Assembly (NCBI RefSeq): GCF_963924675.1
Contig: NC_089220.1
Location: 57,670,639 to 57,734,638 of the forward strand
DNA length: 64,000 bases
Source of the DNA: Phocoena phocoena
Taxonomy: Eukaryota; Chordata; Mammalia; Artiodactyla; Phocoenidae
Direction: 5' to 3'
Shown one piece after another: positions 11,226-23,092 of the stretch (the stretch's first letter is position 1; the number at the start of each line of letters is the position of its first letter). Made by a program: the position numbers and the translations under genes. The notes beneath the pieces were generated by a model. The model searched no databases. It saw only the letters and a list, made by a program, of their open reading frames with translations, and had not been told where the DNA came from.

Positions 11226-12589
11226 AGAAGATATTTCATTCAAAATTATGTTGATTAAATTTATTTTGTTGCAGCTTTTCTGATGCATGACTCTAGACAC
11301 ATTACTTTTCTTAGGATAAGGGAAAATACTTAATTCTTAAAATCATATCCATATTCATTTCTAAAATATGTAGTTTTTGATTATAACAAACATGGAAATA
11401 CTTGAATATGTCAATATATAATGTTCATGAATTATTTGAAAATCTGAAGTATATTTGAATGCAGTAAGCATTATATCACCTAATTATTCTAAAATAAACC
11501 AAATTAAATATGGCTTTTCTCTTTATTAACTTCCCTACTGCTTTTTCCAATGACTCAAAACTATTTATCTGTATCTATATCTACAGTAAGACTATCAAAA
11601 TCCAGTGAAGGAGAAAAGGAGTTATTCATCAATTCAAGAAGCATTACTGAACACATAGTTCATTCAAAGGTCTCTGAAGACCTATGTAGAACAGACAATC
11701 TGAAGAAGGGCCACCTGTGATCTTTATTATTATGGTCAATGCTGAGATACTCATTATTCAGTCCAAATAGCCCATCTGAAGGTGGGTAGCTCTGCTTCTA
11801 TAGACAACCATTTAAAACACATAACTTTCAGGCTCCTAAAATTATGGTCATTTGGAAATATCCCATGTATGGGGAAAGAGCTTAATAGTTCATTATAAAT
11901 AATAAAATCTACCTGTGGAGAATAATCTTCAACCTCAGTAGCCACCCACTAATTAAATAAAACCTTATATAGTATTTGACTTAGGCTGAGTTGCACCATA
12001 AACAGGCCCTAAATTAAGAATTTTAGTAAATTATTTGGAGTGATTCCTTGAACAAAAAGTGAGATTAGAAGGGTACAGAAGCCATTCAAGGCATATTAAT
12101 GAGTAGACTGCCACTAGGTCCAACTGGGGCTAATTCCCATTGGGGCCTCTGGGGGCTATTTTGTTCCATTAATAAGGACAGAGCAGTAGTATTTATCTAC
12201 CAATTTCTGTTCTTCGTTGGTTGAGGGTTCTTCTTGAGAGTGTTAATTCTTGGCAATTCCAGCCTGTTCTGCATTAAGCTAAGCATGCTGTTGTGACCAA
12301 GGAAAGCTCTTGGGCAAAGACCCATATGCTTATAGTAACACTGAATGCTGAGAAAAAAAGGGCAGGGCACATGCAGCATCTGTTGTACTAGTGTTATTTA
12401 AAAAGTCAAAATATCTACCTCAGGAACCATGATTAACTATTTAATTACACTTTGGGTAACATAAGTGTTACAGCATAAGTCCTGTATTACTTGGATCTTT
12501 GCTTCACGGGCTGGTAGAAAGCATGAGGAAGGAAAGACCATATATAAGGCAGAATAGGGATAGGACCAACTGATTCATAACTATAGACA
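11226..12589. other. Unassigned DNA; possible very old retroelement remains
   Basis: No gene recognised. The part 12050-12390 is less AT-rich than its surroundings and has phrases such as AACTGGGGCTAATTCCCATT and AATTCCAGCCTGTTCTGC that suggest an old dispersed repeat, perhaps retroviral. I cannot place it. Two short frames (11754-11945 and 12197-12379, minus) look like chance. Confidence 0.4.
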
Positions 12590-12670
12590 ATTAAACTTCC
12601 ATTGCTTTACATCTTCATGTGTAAAACGGGGCAAAGATATCTGTCTCATAAAGTTGTTACAAGAAATAAA
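12590..12670 (-). mobile_element. MIR (or L2 3' end) fragment
   Basis: Matches the shared MIR/L2 tail pattern: TTCATGTGTAAAACGGGGCAA, then a TCATAAAGTTGTTAC-type segment. Short and diverged. Confidence 0.5.
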
Positions 12671-13049
12671 TATGACCATGGATGGCAAATAGCAAGTTCT
12701 TACAACTGGTTAACATTTGCTAAGTTGACCTTTTGCTGAAAAAATAAAATTGATATAAAAGTTAAAAAGAAAGCTTTGCATTATTTTAAAAATTTGTTAT
12801 TTCTGAAAAGTATATTAATTTTATAATACATATTTCCCTCCACTCAATTGTCAGTTGTCTAGAGAATTCTAAGGGTTCAATCTGAAATCCATTTCTATTC
12901 TTTCAACAAAAATTGTAAAAAATATACTTCAGATATATTGAGCTGTAAAATCCAAATTAATATACTGTGATTAGTTTCTGTTATGCATTCTTAAAAATGT
13001 TTTTAGAAAAATCACTAAAGTAGCTGTAAGTGACTATATACTTTTGTCT

Positions 13050-13130
13050 GTTTTCCTCATTTAAAGAAAAGGAAGCTAGGGCCCAAAGAGTTGAGAGGTT
13101 TATTTCAAGTAATATAGAAATTTGAAAGGA
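13050..13130 (+). mobile_element. MIR core fragment
   Basis: Resembles the MIR segment 'gaggaaactgaggcccagagaggttaa': here AAAGAAAAGGAAGCTAGGGC followed by CCAAAGAGTTGAGAGGTTTA. Old tRNA-derived SINE with no complete head or tail. Confidence 0.5.
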
Positions 13131-13789
13131 GATATTAGGTGTCTATTTTTAGTTATTTTCTACTGCTATTAATAAAATTTAACACACATGTGTTATTATT
13201 AACACCTGTTAAGACTTTGGGTTCTACCCTTAGCAGAACTTAAGCAAGACCTGCTGAACTCCACAGCAAGGTATTTTGCTCAAGTTTTGTATTCCCTAGG
13301 AGTGTTGTTCTAAGAATGATGTTTTAAAAAGAATTTATACTAAGTGACAAGCAAGAAATATCTCATTGTGTATTACATGCCTCTTTACCTTAGGCCTAGC
13401 AGAAGCCCCATGCCCTTAGGCATTCATTACTCTGACTTATGCTTATATTGCACTATATAGCCCCTGATCTGATTCAGTCTCTCACCAAGCTGTCTTCATC
13501 CCCCAATAAATGTTTCTGATGTGACTCTTGGACCTAATGATATGTTCAAAAGTTTTTCTGTGCCCCCATTTTTTTTACTATTCACCTAATTCTTTTCTCT
13601 AAATGAAATATAGATATCCCCTAGGGACACTTCTCCATTTAGTCATCTCAAATAGCAACTGGTTTAATATTTTTTCCCATACTCAAAGTAAACTGGACCT
13701 GGAAGTATAGATAAAGGTTACATTTCTCCCTCATGGTCATGTGTAGATCATTCTCTACTCACCTGCCTCAAAACTCTCCATCCTTTTGA
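13131..13789. other. Unassigned AT-rich DNA
   Basis: Nothing recognisable. No open frame above 60 codons with any domain signal. Confidence 0.5.
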
Positions 13790-13923
13790 AGTACAGTTGG
13801 ATATAACATGTAAAGAAACAACAACCATGTATAAAAGTCAGCAGAAACAACAGTACAGCAACAACAAAAAGAGCAAAAACACAGCAGATTTACTATCTCC
13901 AATAATTTAAGAAAATAGAATTA
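13790..13923 (+). mobile_element. Old L1M ORF1-region fragment, part 1 (left of nested L1-D)
   Basis: A-rich plus-strand sequence (AACAGTACAGCAACAAC, AATAATTTAAGAAAATAG) that continues smoothly into 17124 if L1-D and one TSD copy are removed. It resembles the ORF1 5' part of old L1M elements. On its own the match is weak; the continuity across the insertion supports it. Confidence 0.5.
13912..13923. repeat. Target-site duplication of L1-D (left copy)
   Basis: AAAATAGAATTA, identical to 17112-17123. The 12 bp perfect repeat flanks the whole inverted-plus-direct L1 structure. This shows that it came from one insertion event. Confidence 0.85.
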
Positions 13924-14862
13924 AAGTGGAGAGAGTGGGCATCCTTGTCTTTTCCTGATCTTAGAAGAAAAGGTTTCAGCTTTTTGTCATTGAGTATGAT
14001 GTTAGCTTTGGGCTTGTCATATATGGCCTTTATTAGGTTGAGGTGTGTTTCCTCTATACCCACTTCACTGAGAATTTTTATCATGAATAGACATTAAATT
14101 TTGTCAAATGTGTTTTCTGCATCTATTGAGATGATCGTATGATTTCTATTCTTCATTTTATTAATGTGGTGTATCACATTGATTAATTTGCAGTTGTTGA
14201 ACTATCTTTGCATTCCTTGAATAAATTTTACTTGATCAGGGTATATAATTCTTTTAATTTATTAAATTCAGTTTGCTAATATTTTGTTAAGGACTTTTGC
14301 ATGTATGTTTATCGCGGATATTGGTCTGTAGTTTTCTTTTTTTGTAGTGCCCCTATCTGGTTTTGGTAACAGGGTAATTCTGGACTCATGAAATGAGTTT
14401 GGAAGTTCTTTCCTTTTTTTCAACTTTTTGGAAACATTTGAAAAGGGATGGTATTAATTATTCTTTAAATATTTGGTAGAATTCACCAGTGAAGCCATCT
14501 ATTCATGGGCTTTTATTTGTTGGGAGGCTTTGATTGTTCTGTTGAGATTTTCTATTTCTTCATGATTTGGTCTTGGTAGGTTGTATATTTCTAGGAATAT
14601 ATCCATTTCTTTTAGGTTGTCCAATTTGTTGGTACATAATTTTTTATTTTAGTCTCCTATGATATTCTGTATTTCTGTGGTTAGTTTTAATGTCTCTTCT
14701 TTTATTTCTGATTTTATTTATTTGGGTCCTCTGTTTTTATTTGTAAGTCAAAGTAAAGGCTCATCCATTTTGTTTACTTAAAAAATATCTCTTAGCTTCT
14801 TTGATTTTTTTCTATTGTCTTTCTTGTCTGTATTTTTATTTTCACTCCAATCTTTGATATCT
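13924..14862 (-). pseudogene. Inverted ORF2 segment of L1-D
   Basis: Reverse-oriented L1 ORF2 sequence. The fragment translated from 14084 downward contains [15 protein letters not shown] and FLLRSG, the RT segment before the active site. Multiple stops and indels follow upstream. By position it covers the region from the end of the endonuclease to the RT palm. Confidence 0.85.
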
Positions 14863-14902
14863 TCTTCAAAAAATAAAATGAGGTAAAAAAATATTTTCCT
14901 TT

Positions 14903-16740
14903 AAGATTAAGAACAAGACAAGGTGCCTACCTTAATCATTTTATTCAACATAGTATTGCAAGTCTTAGCCAGAGCAATTAGGCAAGAATAAGAAATAAAA
15001 GGCATTTGAATTGGAAAGGAAGAAGTAAAACTTTCTCTATTTACACATGACATAAGATTGCATATAGAAAACCCTAAAAACTTCACCAAGTACTGTTAGA
15101 ATTAATAGAGAAATTCAGTAAGGTTTCAGGATACAAACAATATACAAAATCAATTGTGTTTCTATACAGTAATAACCAACTATCAGCAACAGAAATTAAG
15201 AAATAAATCCCATTACAACTGCAACAAAAAGAACAAAAAACCTTGCAATAAATTTAACCAAGGAAGTGAAAGACCTGTACACTAAAAAGTATAAGCCACT
15301 GATGAAAGAAATTGAAGACCCAAATCAATGGAAAGATATCCCATGCTAATGGTTTGAAAGAATTATTATTGTTGAAATGTTTATACTACCCAAAGCAATC
15401 AACAGATTCAGTGTAATCCCTATCAAAATTCCAATGGCAGTGTTCACAGCAATAGAAAAGATAATCCTAAAATTTGTATGGAACCACAGAAGACCCCAAA
15501 TAGGTAAAGCAATCTTGAGGAAGTAGAACAAAGCTGTCAGCATCACACTTCTTGATTTCAAACTTTACTACAAAACTGTAGTAACCAAAACAGTATGATA
15601 CTGGCACAAAAACAGACAAGTAGATGCACTAGAACAGAGAGGCCAGACATAAACCCATGCATGTATGGTCAATTAATTCACAACAAAGAACCAAGAATAT
15701 ACAATAGGGAAAAGGATAGTTTCTTCAATAAATGGTGCTGAGAAAACTGGACAGCCACTTGCGAAAGAGTAAAACTTGACCACTATCTTATACCATATAC
15801 AAAAATCAACTCAAAATGGATGAAAGACATAAATTAAGACCTGGAATCATACAGCCATAAAACTCCTAGAAGAAAACATAGGGAAGAAGCTCCCTGACCA
15901 GGGTCTTGGCAATAATTTTTTAGATTTGATACCAAAAGGAAAGACAAAAAAGAGCAAAAATAAAGAAGCAGAGCTACAACAAACTAAAAAGCTTTGCACA
16001 GCAAAGGAATCCATAAAGAAAATGAACAGGTAACTTACAGAATGGAAGAAAATATTTGCAAATTATATATTTGGTAATGGGGTAATATCCAAAATATAAA
16101 AAGAACTCATATAACTCAACAAACAAGCAAATAACCTGATCAGAAAATGGGCAGAGGAACTGAATAGACCATTTTTCCAAAGACGACTTACAAATGGCCA
16201 TAGGTATGTGAAAAGATGCTCCATATCACTAATCATCAGGGAAATGCAAATCAAAACCACAATGAGATATCACTGCACACCTGTTAGAATGGCATCATCA
16301 AAAAGACAAGAGATCACAAGTGTTACTGAGGATGTAAAGAAAAGGAAACCCTTGTGCGCTGTTGGTGGGACTGTAAATTGGTACAGCCATTATGGAAAAA
16401 TGTATGAGGGTTCCTCAAAAAATTAAGAATAAAACTACCATATGATCCAGCAATTCTAATTCTGGGTATAAACCCAAAGGAAATGAAATCATTATCTCAA
16501 AAAGATATCTGCACTCCATGTTTATTGCAGCATTATTTAGAATAGTCAAGAACGGAAACAACCTAAGTGTTCATCAGAGGATAAATGGATAAAGAAAATA
16601 TGATACACACACCACACACAGACAATGAAGTATTAAGCAGCCATAAAAAGAAGGAAATCCTGCTATTTGTGACAACATGGATGGACTTTGAGGGCATTAT
16701 GCTAAGTGAAATAAGTCAGAGAGACAAATACTGTATGTGG
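14903..16740 (+). pseudogene. Direct ORF2 C-terminal segment of L1-D
   Basis: Plus-strand remains of the L1 RT palm, thumb and C-terminal domain. The order is recognisable (a degraded active site near 15041, then the segments homologous to L1-C 49900-51500), with many stops. The Cys-rich domain region is at about 16300-16400. The 3' UTR follows from about 16740. Confidence 0.8.
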
Positions 16741-17111
16741 AATCTAAGAACACTGAATTCATAGGAACACAGAACAGATTGATGTTTTCTAAAGGTTCTG
16801 GGAGCGGGGTGGTTAGAGGAAATGGATGAAGGTAGTCAAAAGGAAAAAAGTTCCAATTATAAGAATAAATAAGTACTGGGGATGTAACATATAGCATGGT
16901 GACTACAGTTACCAATACTCTACTGTATATTTGAAAGTTGCTAAGAGAGTAGATCTTAAAGGTTCTCATCACAGGAAAATAATGTAACTATATGAGGTAA
17001 TAGATGTATATGTATGTATTGCAATATGTACATATGTCAAATCACTATGTTGTACACCTTAAACTAATGCAAATTATATATCAATTATATTGCAATAAAA
17101 CTGGAAAAACC

Positions 17112-17123
17112 AAAATAGAATTA
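17112..17123. repeat. Target-site duplication of L1-D (right copy)
   Basis: AAAATAGAATTA directly after the decayed A-rich tail (ATAAAACTGGAAAAACC). Confidence 0.85.
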
Positions 17124-17960
17124 GATATATTATATGAAATGTTCAGAAAATTGAGAGGTAAACCTAAAAGCAGTAAGCAATAGACAACTGTTTATCCAAA
17201 TTACTAGGAAGACTTGAAAAAGAACAAAACAAAACTTCTAAATTTAAATAACATAGAAATTGAAACTAAGGATAGCACAATGAGTGGGTTAATTGATAGG
17301 CTGCATATAGATGAAATAGAATTTATAAGGTAGAAGAAAGAACTACATGAGGAATCTCCTGGGAATGCATACCAGAGAGACAACAAAATGTAAAATAGGA
17401 CAGGTTAATGGATTTGATGGATAGACTTAAATAGCCATTTTCAGGAGTAGAAAATATAGAAAATGGTTGAGAATTTTCCAAAATTAATTAAAGATATGAA
17501 TTCACTAATCAAGAGAGAATAAACAGATCATCTCCAAAGGAAAGACAATTATACTGCAGTAGACTTCTCAAATGAAACAATGGAAGCTAGATAAGTAACA
17601 TAATATTGTAAAAGCACAAAATAAAGTTAAACCTTGAATCAAGTCCCAAGCAAATCTTTCACGAAAAGTTCAACATTTTCAGGTAAACAAAAACTGAGAG
17701 CACCATGAACATATGCACAGCACAAAAGTATAAAAAATATACTTTAGGAATAAAGGAAATTAACCATAAGTTAGGTCTGAGGTCGAGAAGGAATGATAAA
17801 CAAAACATTTTGTTAACACATGCAAACAAATCCAAATAAATATTAAATTATAAAGCAATAATAAGATATCTAATTTGTGGGTTTATAAACAAAAACACCT
17901 AAAAAAGACTGAATTAAAATTATAGCTGACCATTACCATAGCCTACATTAAAAGATGGGG
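17124..17960 (+). mobile_element. Old L1M ORF1 region and ORF1-ORF2 spacer, part 2
   Basis: Plus-strand, heavily diverged L1M. 17190-17300 and 17420-17720 resemble the coiled-coil and C-terminal parts of old L1 ORF1 (AATGAGTGGGTTAATTGATA, TTGAGAATTTTCCAAAATTA, GTAGACTTCTCAAATGAAAC, GGTAAACAAAAACTGAGAG). The end 17850-17900 (AAGCAATAATAAGATATC, TTTGTGGGTTTATAAACA) resembles the L1M inter-ORF region. L1-D is inserted in it. No open frame survives. Confidence 0.7.
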
Positions 17961-17999
17961 ATGATTATATTTAATGTGTTTTAAGTTGCTGTTTTGGAG

Positions 18000-18450
18000 A
18001 GGGGTGTTAAAATAGTAATTAAATATCTGTTTAGCGTTATTAGAAATTGTGTTTGGCTTCCTGTAACAGAAATCCAAAAATCCAAAAATGACTGCCTTAA
18101 ACAGCTTAGGGATTTATTTTCTATCAGCTTAGGGATTTTATTTTCTATAAAATAAGGCAAAAGATAGGCAGTCTGAGGCAGGGATGGCTGCTCCATATTG
18201 TTTTAGAACTCCAGACTCTCTGCCCTGCTGTCTTTTGAATTTGTTTAGAAGTCAGTGACTGTACTTTCTCCCATTGTGGCCAATTGGCAGGCACCAAGAA
18301 AGACATAAGGTAGTAAGAGTCTGTCAAAGGCAAATGGTCTCCCAGTTAACTCTGATCCCTCTTTAAAGAAAGCTTTCATGGAAACCACAACCCCAAAACT
18401 CAACCTGTATTATATTGGCTGTATACTTACATTTGCTGAAACTTCATAGG
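18000..18450. repeat. Unassigned dispersed-repeat-like segment
   Basis: The sequence around ACTGCCTTAAACAGCTTAGG, GGCAGTCTGAGGCAGGGATG and CTGCCCTGCTGTCTT has the look of a common old mammalian interspersed repeat, but I cannot name the family. It contains a small tandem duplication, CAGCTTAGGGATTT(T)ATTTTCTAT, at 18102-18124 and 18125-18148. Confidence 0.45.
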
Positions 18451-18734
18451 AAATTGAAGAGTAGAGTTTTCAAATGGCCCCAACTAGATGAAGGTTGTTT
18501 TAGAAACAGAAAATGAAAAAAAAAATTATTGGTTAGAAATCTAGCAGTCTCTATTTCTGGCAAATTTAGTAAAATATTCAGAGCTATCATTAAGATATAA
18601 ACTAGAACTGACAACTTCCAAATCAGTAGAGAGATGGAAATGTACCATTTGTTGAAAATACCATCTTTTCCTCAATGAAATATTGGAAACTTTGTGAAAA
18701 ATCAGTTAACAATAAATTTAAGTGTCTATTTCAG

Positions 18735-19505
18735 GAATATCAATTCTATTCCACTGATCTGTATATTTATCCTTAGGCCAGTACCACATGGTCTTCATTT
18801 CTGTAGCTTTGTAGTAAGCCTGAAGTCAAGAAGTGCAAATCCTCCAACTTTTTTTTTTTTAAAGATTGTTTTGACTTTTCTGGGTCCTCTGTGTTTCCCT
18901 ATACAGTTGAGTATCAGACTGTCAATTTTGGTAGGAATATCTTCAATAATTTTGATAGGAACTGCACTGAATAATTTTGGGGAGGATTACCATCTTAATA
19001 ATGTTGAGTCTTCCAATCCATCATCATGGAATGATTCTCCTTTCCTTTAGATTCTTTTTATTTCCCCTCTCAGCAATGATTTTAGTTTTCAGTGTACAAA
19101 TTTTCACTTCTTTTGTATATTGTCTTGTATCCTGCAATCTCCCTAGGCTTGTTTATTAGTTCTAGTGTGTGCACCAGTGTGTGCATGCACACTCCTTTGG
19201 ATTTTCTACATAACCATGACATCTGTGAATAAAAAGACATTTAATCCTCCTTTTATAATCTACATTACTTTTACATCTTTTTCTTGTCTGATTGCCTGGA
19301 TAGAATCTCCAGTACAATAAAGAATTAAAGTGGTAAAAATGGACATATTGCCTCACTCTCAATTTTAGGGAGAAAGCATTCATTCTTTCATGGTTGGGTA
19401 TGATGTGACATGTAGGTTGTTTGTAGATATTTTTTTATCAGGTTGAAGGAGTTTCCTTCTATTCCTAGTTTGTTGAGAGTATTTTTCCCCCATTTAGACA
19501 AATTA
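18735..19505 (-). mobile_element. Old LINE-1 ORF2 fragment
   Basis: Minus-strand L1 ORF2 remains. The plus strand reads TTCCACTGATCTGTATATTT, GTAGCTTTGTAGTAAG, TCTTCCAATCCATCATCATG and GGTTGAAGGAGTTTCCTTCT. This order matches L1-B from about 35000 to 35830. Much more diverged than L1-A to C, with no open frame of note. No duplication was found at its ends. Confidence 0.85.
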
Positions 19506-19986
19506 AGTGTAGTTCTGCTTCTCTGACTGTATTCTCACTGATAGAAGCAGATGTGACTCTTTTGTACTTTGTCTTTAAGAATGAGTAGACCTTTCCAAGA
19601 GCCACCCCAGCCAGCATACTTTTCCTAGTAATGTCTCAGGATATTGCTTACAATTCATCAAAATCCACTCTGTGGAATGGGATCAGTTTGGTCTGGACAC
19701 ATGACTTCTCGGAGTTATGGTGGATACCTATTACCAAGGGTAATGATTCTGAAATCCAGGCAGCCATCTCTGAAAGATTCTTTCTGATTCTTTGCTGTCC
19801 TTATTTTTGGTTTTAGCCTAAGTCTAGCTTCACTTTGCAATTAAAAGATAGCTGCCAGTGACTAGTAGGGTTATATGCTTCCTTTTTCTTGTGTAACTGG
19901 TGAAAGAGGGGAAAAAGAAAATGAGGCATGGGAAGAGAGAGAGAGAAATTGACTTAATATCGCTTTATCAAATAGCTTTGCTGCTT
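19506..19986. other. Unassigned DNA
   Basis: No gene or repeat recognised. One 61-codon frame (19631-19816 plus) has no recognisable feature. Confidence 0.5.
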
Positions 19987-19990
19987 AAAC

Positions 19991-20777
19991 TGTTACAGAA
20001 CCAGGTTGGTCTTGCCTGAAACACAGCAAGCCAAAATGCTGAGAGACCCAGTTTGCAGCAAAGAGAGGGTTTATTTTCAAGGCAGCCAAGCATGATGATA
20101 GAAGATAAACCTCAAATCCACCTCCCTTTAGGCAGGGGGCTGGGGTATTTATGGGATAATGAATAAAGAAGCAGGGTGGTCTTGAGGCATGGTGCATAGG
20201 AAGCATGGGGAAAGGTGATTGGAAAAACGTGTGATAATCACCATTCTGCGCAAGCCTAACCAAGCTACAGGGCTCTGCATGTTCTAAAGATCGCCAGACA
20301 CTCGCACATGCTCAGTTGGAGGGTCAGTGGTCCTATCCAGTCTTAACCAGCTCGGCTCAAGCTAGACACAGATAACTCTCAGCTCAGCTTGAACCAGACG
20401 CAGGTGACTCCGGGTTCCTGGAAAACAACTCAGGCAGGCATCTTTTTTTTTTTTTTTCGGTACGCGGGCCTTTCACTGTTGTGGCCTCTCCCGTTGCGGA
20501 GCACAGGCTCCGGACGTGCAGGCTCAGCGGCCATGGCTCACGGGCCTAGCCGCTCCGCGGCATGTGGGATCTTCCCAGACCGGGGCACGAATCCGTGTCT
20601 CCTGCATCGGCAGGCGGACTCTCAACCACTGCGCCACGAGGGGAGGGGAGCCCCCAGGCAGGTATCTTATACATCTTATCCTTTAAGCTATGTGCCGCGT
20701 GGAGAACACGCAAGCCTTAAAACGACCTTGATTAGGGAAGCCAGGTGAAATGGATTGACTAATCACTCATGGTTTCA
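19991..20777 (-). mobile_element. Solo LTR, ERV1 (gammaretrovirus-like), with nested SINE
   Basis: Read on the minus strand the element starts TGAAACCATGAGTG and ends CTGTAACA, the TG...CA pattern of an LTR. AAAC at 19987-19990 and 20778-20781 forms a 4 bp duplication, the size typical of this class. A poly(A) signal AATAAA lies at 20075-20070 (minus), followed by the TCTTTGCTGC... and CCTGGTTCTGTAACA type of U5 end seen in ERV1 LTRs. A TATA-like TAAATA is at 20145-20154. Without the SINE (20443-20654) and its extra TSD copy the LTR is about 563 bp. No internal viral genes adjoin it, so it is a recombination product (solo LTR) and codes for nothing. Confidence 0.8.
20443..20654 (-). mobile_element. 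CHR-type tRNA-derived SINE inside the solo LTR
   Basis: Minus-strand SINE with poly-T (20443-20457) at its left. Flanked by CAGGCAGGCATC (20431-20442) and CAGGCAGGTATC (20655-20666), a 12 bp duplication with one mismatch. The head, normally ending CCAGGGAAGCCC on this strand, is mutated to ACGAGGGGAGGGGAGCCC, so this copy is not pristine. It inserted after the LTR. Confidence 0.92.
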
Positions 20778-20781
20778 AAAC

Positions 20782-22853
20782 TATTTTAAATGGGTCATTA
20801 TTTATAAACGTCAATCTTGACAGACACTTGGATATAAAAATAATTGGGTGGAATAGAGGGCCGAAGTTGAGGGTGTTCCTGATTTTATGTTTTCCCAGTC
20901 AAGTATGTGGCAGAGGTGGAGAATTACGGCTGCATACATGGAGGAGGGGCCTTTGAGAAACCATGTTGGAAACTTGTTGGAAATGGGAAAGGGAACTGAA
21001 TAAAGCTATAGCTTGAAGATTGACATTTTGGTAAGTACATGAAAGAATGAACCTGCTAAATTGTTGCCAAGTTCTTTGAAAATGTTTTAATGTCCTGGTA
21101 GAAGTTTTCAAACTAATTTCCACAATGTCATTGATTTTAAAGGAGTATTCTGACCTAGAATCTTGTCCATTTCAGTTTTAGATTCAATACTACAGACTGC
21201 TTGTTGAAAGTAGTTGCTACGAGTAATGTGACGTCGAGCATGATAAAGTTTCTCAAATTGCTAGATTCTATCGAGTTTTGTGCCCTAAAGCTAAGGACCA
21301 AACCTTAAATTGTTTTCAGAATTTGATCGGTATCAGTACAGGGCAGGAAGTACTGATGTGATATGACCTCAGTGTTCTTCTCCTCTGAAAGAACTATAAT
21401 TGCCACAGAAACTTCTGCTTGTAGTAGGATTGGAAGTACAAGCAGTAATCTAAACCAGAAGCAATGGTGAATGCAGCAGTTAAAACCAAAATTATAGTGG
21501 GAGTTAACAATGGACACTTTAAAGCAGAGATTAAAAATGATACTTTTAAAAAAAATTAATCACTTTCTATGTAGGGATTGAGAAGGAATTAATCTTTGAA
21601 CGTCCCAAGAATCTGTGTCACCTTGACCATCTGTGCACTGCTTTCCTCAATCAAGGGTGAGGAAATATTTCTTGTCAGGTTTTCAAATTCTGTTCCCTAG
21701 TCGCTTAGCAACACTTTGGATTTTTATCATAATTTTGAGTATGAGCCAGCTGGATTTCAGTTAGATTGTTGAAATGCAACAGTTTGAAGACTGGTTATAT
21801 AGAAGATGTCAGCTAGCTAGGGATCATTTCAATTTAAGTGGGTTTGCCAAAAGAAACCTGAGTAGAATCCTGACATTCGTAAGAAAAACCACTTACAATG
21901 TTTTTTGGACTTCACATTTGTGAATTACCACTTAAGCACAAATATAGTTGTGAAATCATGTTAAATGATAAATTGTACCATGATATGAGTGTGTGAATGT
22001 TTTAAGAGGCTATCTGAACAGAAGAATGAGATTTTTCTTTTTCTTTTTTTTTGTTTTGAATTGAGATTAATACAATTTTAGAATAGACATAGCCCCAAAC
22101 ATTCCACATTTCAATGATATAGGAATCAATATGTGCTTTGCTTCATTTAACCATGATACTCCTCTTTCCTACAAATTTTGTTATAAAACTAGCTGAATTT
22201 CATCAGTGTTGAACTCTTATTCCTGCTTATATCCCTTCCTTTCTGAGACCCCCGACTCCCCATCCAGAACGCAGGTCCCTCGGAAAGAAGCACGCTCTCT
22301 TCTTTCTCATACTGTCACAGATGCAAAGAACTCTTTGAAATAGTCCCATGTTTCCTGGGACTATATTACTTCAAAGGACAAAGTACCTGCTATTTAAAGT
22401 TTCACTTAACTTCTATCACTATTATTGTGCAACTTTCACAGTGGGGGTAAAACTTCATAAACTATTTTTACTGAGTGAATATATATATGATGATTTTGAA
22501 TGTCATAGATCTGGATCCTTTGAGAATTTGCTATTCTATTCAGAATTCTTTCTTGGATAAGAAATATTTTAGGTTTCTTAACCTTATATTCAAAACATTA
22601 TTGTTTACTTTTTAGCCTATGAAAAACTTTATTTTTATTTTCATGAGTTACTGACTGCATAAAGATAAGAAGAGAATGAGGAAACCAGATTGAAAGCTGA
22701 ATACTGGATGGTAGGCCAGGCTTGCTCTTTAGCTATGGCCTCTATTCCATATTAGCCTAATTATTCATAAGTTTCAGCAGTTTTAGCAGTATTGAAAATC
22801 ATTACATGTAATGGACTTTTGGAGTGGTTTGCAATTTTCTACATCCAACAATT
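20782..22853. other. Unassigned DNA
   Basis: No gene recognised. 20860-22030 is somewhat less AT-rich and could hold old retroelement remains, but I cannot identify any. Short frames at 20899-21123 and 21305-21517 (minus) and 22348-22560 (plus) show no domains. Confidence 0.45.
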
Positions 22854-22922
22854 CTTTTTTTTAAATTAATTTTTAAAATTTGACTATAGTTGATTTACAA
22901 TGTTGTGTTAGTTTCTGCTAAG
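22854..22922 (-). mobile_element. Tiny L1 3'-end fragment
   Basis: Poly-T followed by AAAATTTGACTATAGTTG, ATTTACAATGTTGTG and TTAGTTTCTGCT, the cetartiodactyl L1 3' end also seen at 29621. A severely 5'-truncated insertion of about 60 bp. Confidence 0.8.
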
Positions 22923-23092
22923 TTTTCTTAAAGGTTTTTAGAGCCCCCAGTACACATGCTAATCTCTTCAACATTGTCAGCCATAAAAATGAGACTCTTT
23001 AAATTCAAGGCTTTAGAACTCATCCTCAGGCCTGTTTCAATTTTTAATTTAATTTGATCTAGGCTTTAGAAAAACATTGCTCTATTACCCCC

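Larger units (their letters stand above)
13924..17111 (+). mobile_element. LINE-1 (L1-D) with 5' inversion (twin priming)
   Basis: A 5'-truncated old L1 in two oppositely oriented parts. 13924 to about 14862 is minus-strand ORF2 (endonuclease/RT boundary up to just before the RT active site). About 14903-17111 is plus-strand ORF2 from nearly the same point through the C-terminus and 3' UTR to a decayed A-tail. The two parts share a ~45 bp overlap around AGAACAAGACAAGG, and about 40 bp of filler separates them. The reverse transcriptase active site, FADD in the family, reads FTHD here (about 15041-15052). Frames are broken throughout. Matching 12 bp duplications at 13912-13923 and 17112-17123 bracket the structure. 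Confidence 0.9.
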
